In this document: piece by piece, positions 63,194-64,000 of the stretch
Numbering within the stretch: position 1 is the first letter of the stretch
How the letters are laid out: the number at the start of each line of letters is the position of its first letter
Assembly: GCA_963779325.1 (NCBI GenBank)
Contig: CAVZXS010000002.1
Span: forward strand, 62,001 to 126,000
From: CAVZXS01 sp963779325
Lineage (GTDB): Bacteria; Bacteroidota; Bacteroidia; Chitinophagales; Chitinophagaceae
Reading direction: 5' to 3'
Length of the DNA stretch: 64,000 nt
Position numbers and translations under genes: made by a program
Notes under the pieces: model-generated
Databases searched by the model: none
Seen by the model: the letters and a program-made list of their open reading frames with translations, nothing else
Told to the model about the DNA's origin: nothing

Positions 63194-63550
63194 TTAAACA
63201 CTCTGACCAAAAGTCAACAGATTATTGTCCGGGTCAAGCAATGAAAACTTCTTTTGACCCCAAGGTTTTGTCTGCAATGGCGCATTGCGGTGTATAGTTA
63301 CTTTATTGTCTAAAAGCGATTGATACAAACTGTCAATAGTATCCGTTCTAATATAAACTTGCCCGTAATTTTCTTTCGAGTCAAGCTCTTTAAACTCAAA
63401 AAAATGAATTTGAATTCTCTCTTTTTGAACCATTAAATATTCATCATAGTCTGCACTTACGAATGGCTGAAAGCCCAGCTTGTTTATATAAAACTTACGA
63501 GTGACGGTTTTGTCACGCATTGGTAATTTGGGGTTTATGTTAGTAAGCAT
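63194..63550 (-). CDS. VOC-family protein (bleomycin-resistance-like)
   Basis: 118 residues, single VOC module: KLPMRDKTVTRKFYINKLGFQPFVS, YDEYLMVQKERIQIHFFEF, VYIRTDTIDSLYQSLLDNKV, KKFSLLDPDNNLLTFGQ. Its length and layout match bleomycin-binding-like proteins, which act as dimers. Function is unproven. Its reading frame runs on into a barrel-like fragment after the stop. Confidence 0.85.
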   Translation of the reverse strand: MLTNINPKLPMRDKTVTRKFYINKLGFQPFVSADYDEYLMVQKERIQIHFFEFKELDSKENYGQVYIRTDTIDSLYQSLLDNKVTIHRNAPLQTKPWGQKKFSLLDPDNNLLTFGQSV

Positions 63551-63798
63551 GTTTTATGAGTTATGTAAATGTAAAACTAATTTTCAAAGTGTTAGTTGCA
63601 GTATTGCGAAGTCTTGCAGTTCCATATATCTTTTATTTACTGCATTGTCAACGGGCTAAATAATTTTATTAATCCAAACCCGGTTTCGAGGGAAATAAAA
63701 TTCATCAATCACCCTGTCATTTTTTCACTAAAAATACACCGGCATTGTTTTTACGCTCAGCAGTTGTTATCATTTTTATTAACTAAAAAAGTAAAAAC

Positions 63799-64000
63799 AT
63801 GTACAACAATCAGTCATGTGCCGCAAAAGGCAACGCTTACGGAAACTCCGCCAGGTCGGGGTTTATCCGATCTATGCAACGGGCATCCGTTAACATTTAC
63901 AAGACAGACAGCAGCTATGAAATGCTGGTGTTTGCACCGGGCCGTATTAAAGAACATTTTCATTTAGCAGTAAATGGAAATGAGTTAACCGTTTCTTATA
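63799..64000 (+). CDS. Hsp20/alpha-crystallin-family small heat shock protein, 3' end cut by the window
   Basis: 67 residues are visible from ATG 63799: SMQRASVNIYKTDSSYEMLV, FAPGRIKEHFHLAVNGNELTVSY. The VNIYKTDSSYEM...APGRIKE...NGNELTVSY pattern is the start of an alpha-crystallin domain. Hsp20 proteins hold unfolded proteins in the cytosol under heat or other stress. The gene continues past the window edge. The upstream 248 bp contain no other gene. Confidence 0.82.
   Translation, partial: MYNNQSCAAKGNAYGNSARSGFIRSMQRASVNIYKTDSSYEMLVFAPGRIKEHFHLAVNGNELTVSY

Noticed and set aside
63596..63967. Open frame of 123 codons ahead of and across the Hsp20 start
   Set aside because: The overlapping frame from 63799 has a clear alpha-crystallin pattern, while this one shows no family signal.

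Overview
The window is AT-rich DNA from a Bacteroidota bacterium, most likely of the Chitinophagaceae type (family level is inference). The signs are a SusC/SusD pair, many Cys-anchored lipoproteins, ASPIC/UnbV-FG-GAP proteins, a propeller/Y_Y_Y sensor kinase with a LytTR regulator, DUF1573, and promoters of the Bacteroidota type (TTG, about 21 nt, TAnnTTTG). No rRNA, tRNA, CRISPR array, integrase or transposase was recognised.

Layout. 1-6906: a first module of large FG-GAP/ASPIC lipoproteins (the first cut by the window edge) and a vanadium-haloperoxidase/PAP2-type lipoprotein, in tight translational coupling. 6964-22788: a pentose/xylan utilisation locus with a GntR regulator, galactokinase, a divergent AraC regulator, xylulokinase, xylose isomerase, a GH10 xylanase, a GPH-type sugar transporter, a GH43 gene broken by three +1 shifts, and SusC/SusD. 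xylB and susC share an 80-bp upstream block and the same promoter geometry. 23108-34461: a second, richer ASPIC module (ASPIC protein, DUF1573, ASPIC protein, cytochrome c-FG-GAP protein, haloperoxidase-type lipoprotein, Big2-DM13 lipoprotein). 34612-41399: outer-membrane proteins, a tandem-YHS protein, a GlcG-like protein, an SMP-30 protein and an SDR. 41422-45862: LytTR regulator and sensor kinase. 46114-56738: methyltransferase, a membrane Rieske/ferric-reductase-like cluster, a zinc-ribbon/subtilisin/CBM48 fusion, peroxiredoxin, VOC protein, aquaporin, DUF1622, a 116-bp tandem repeat array and a GMC oxidoreductase. 56993-64000: DUF1059, a YefM/YoeB toxin-antitoxin pair, a small stress/redox set (AhpD-like, thioredoxin-like, DUF1348, DinB-like, AraC, nitrilase), a VOC protein and the start of an Hsp20 gene.

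How the genes work together: SusC/SusD would import xylan fragments, GH10 (and formerly GH43) would cut them, the GPH carrier would move sugars inward, and XylA/XylB would convert xylose to xylulose 5-phosphate. The two flanking ASPIC/haloperoxidase modules look like surface lipoprotein systems of unknown task.

The most striking feature is a set of small palindromic elements (four sequence families) that lie between genes but also inside open reading frames, in frame. They add 8 to 22 residues to an ASPIC lipoprotein (twice), xylulokinase, xylose isomerase, DUF1622 and a Rieske-cluster protein, and they supply the C-termini of the sugar transporter, the GlcG-like protein and the GMC oxidoreductase. 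This resembles the in-gene palindromic elements of Rickettsia. The second candidate for an undescribed system is the repeated ASPIC/haloperoxidase module.
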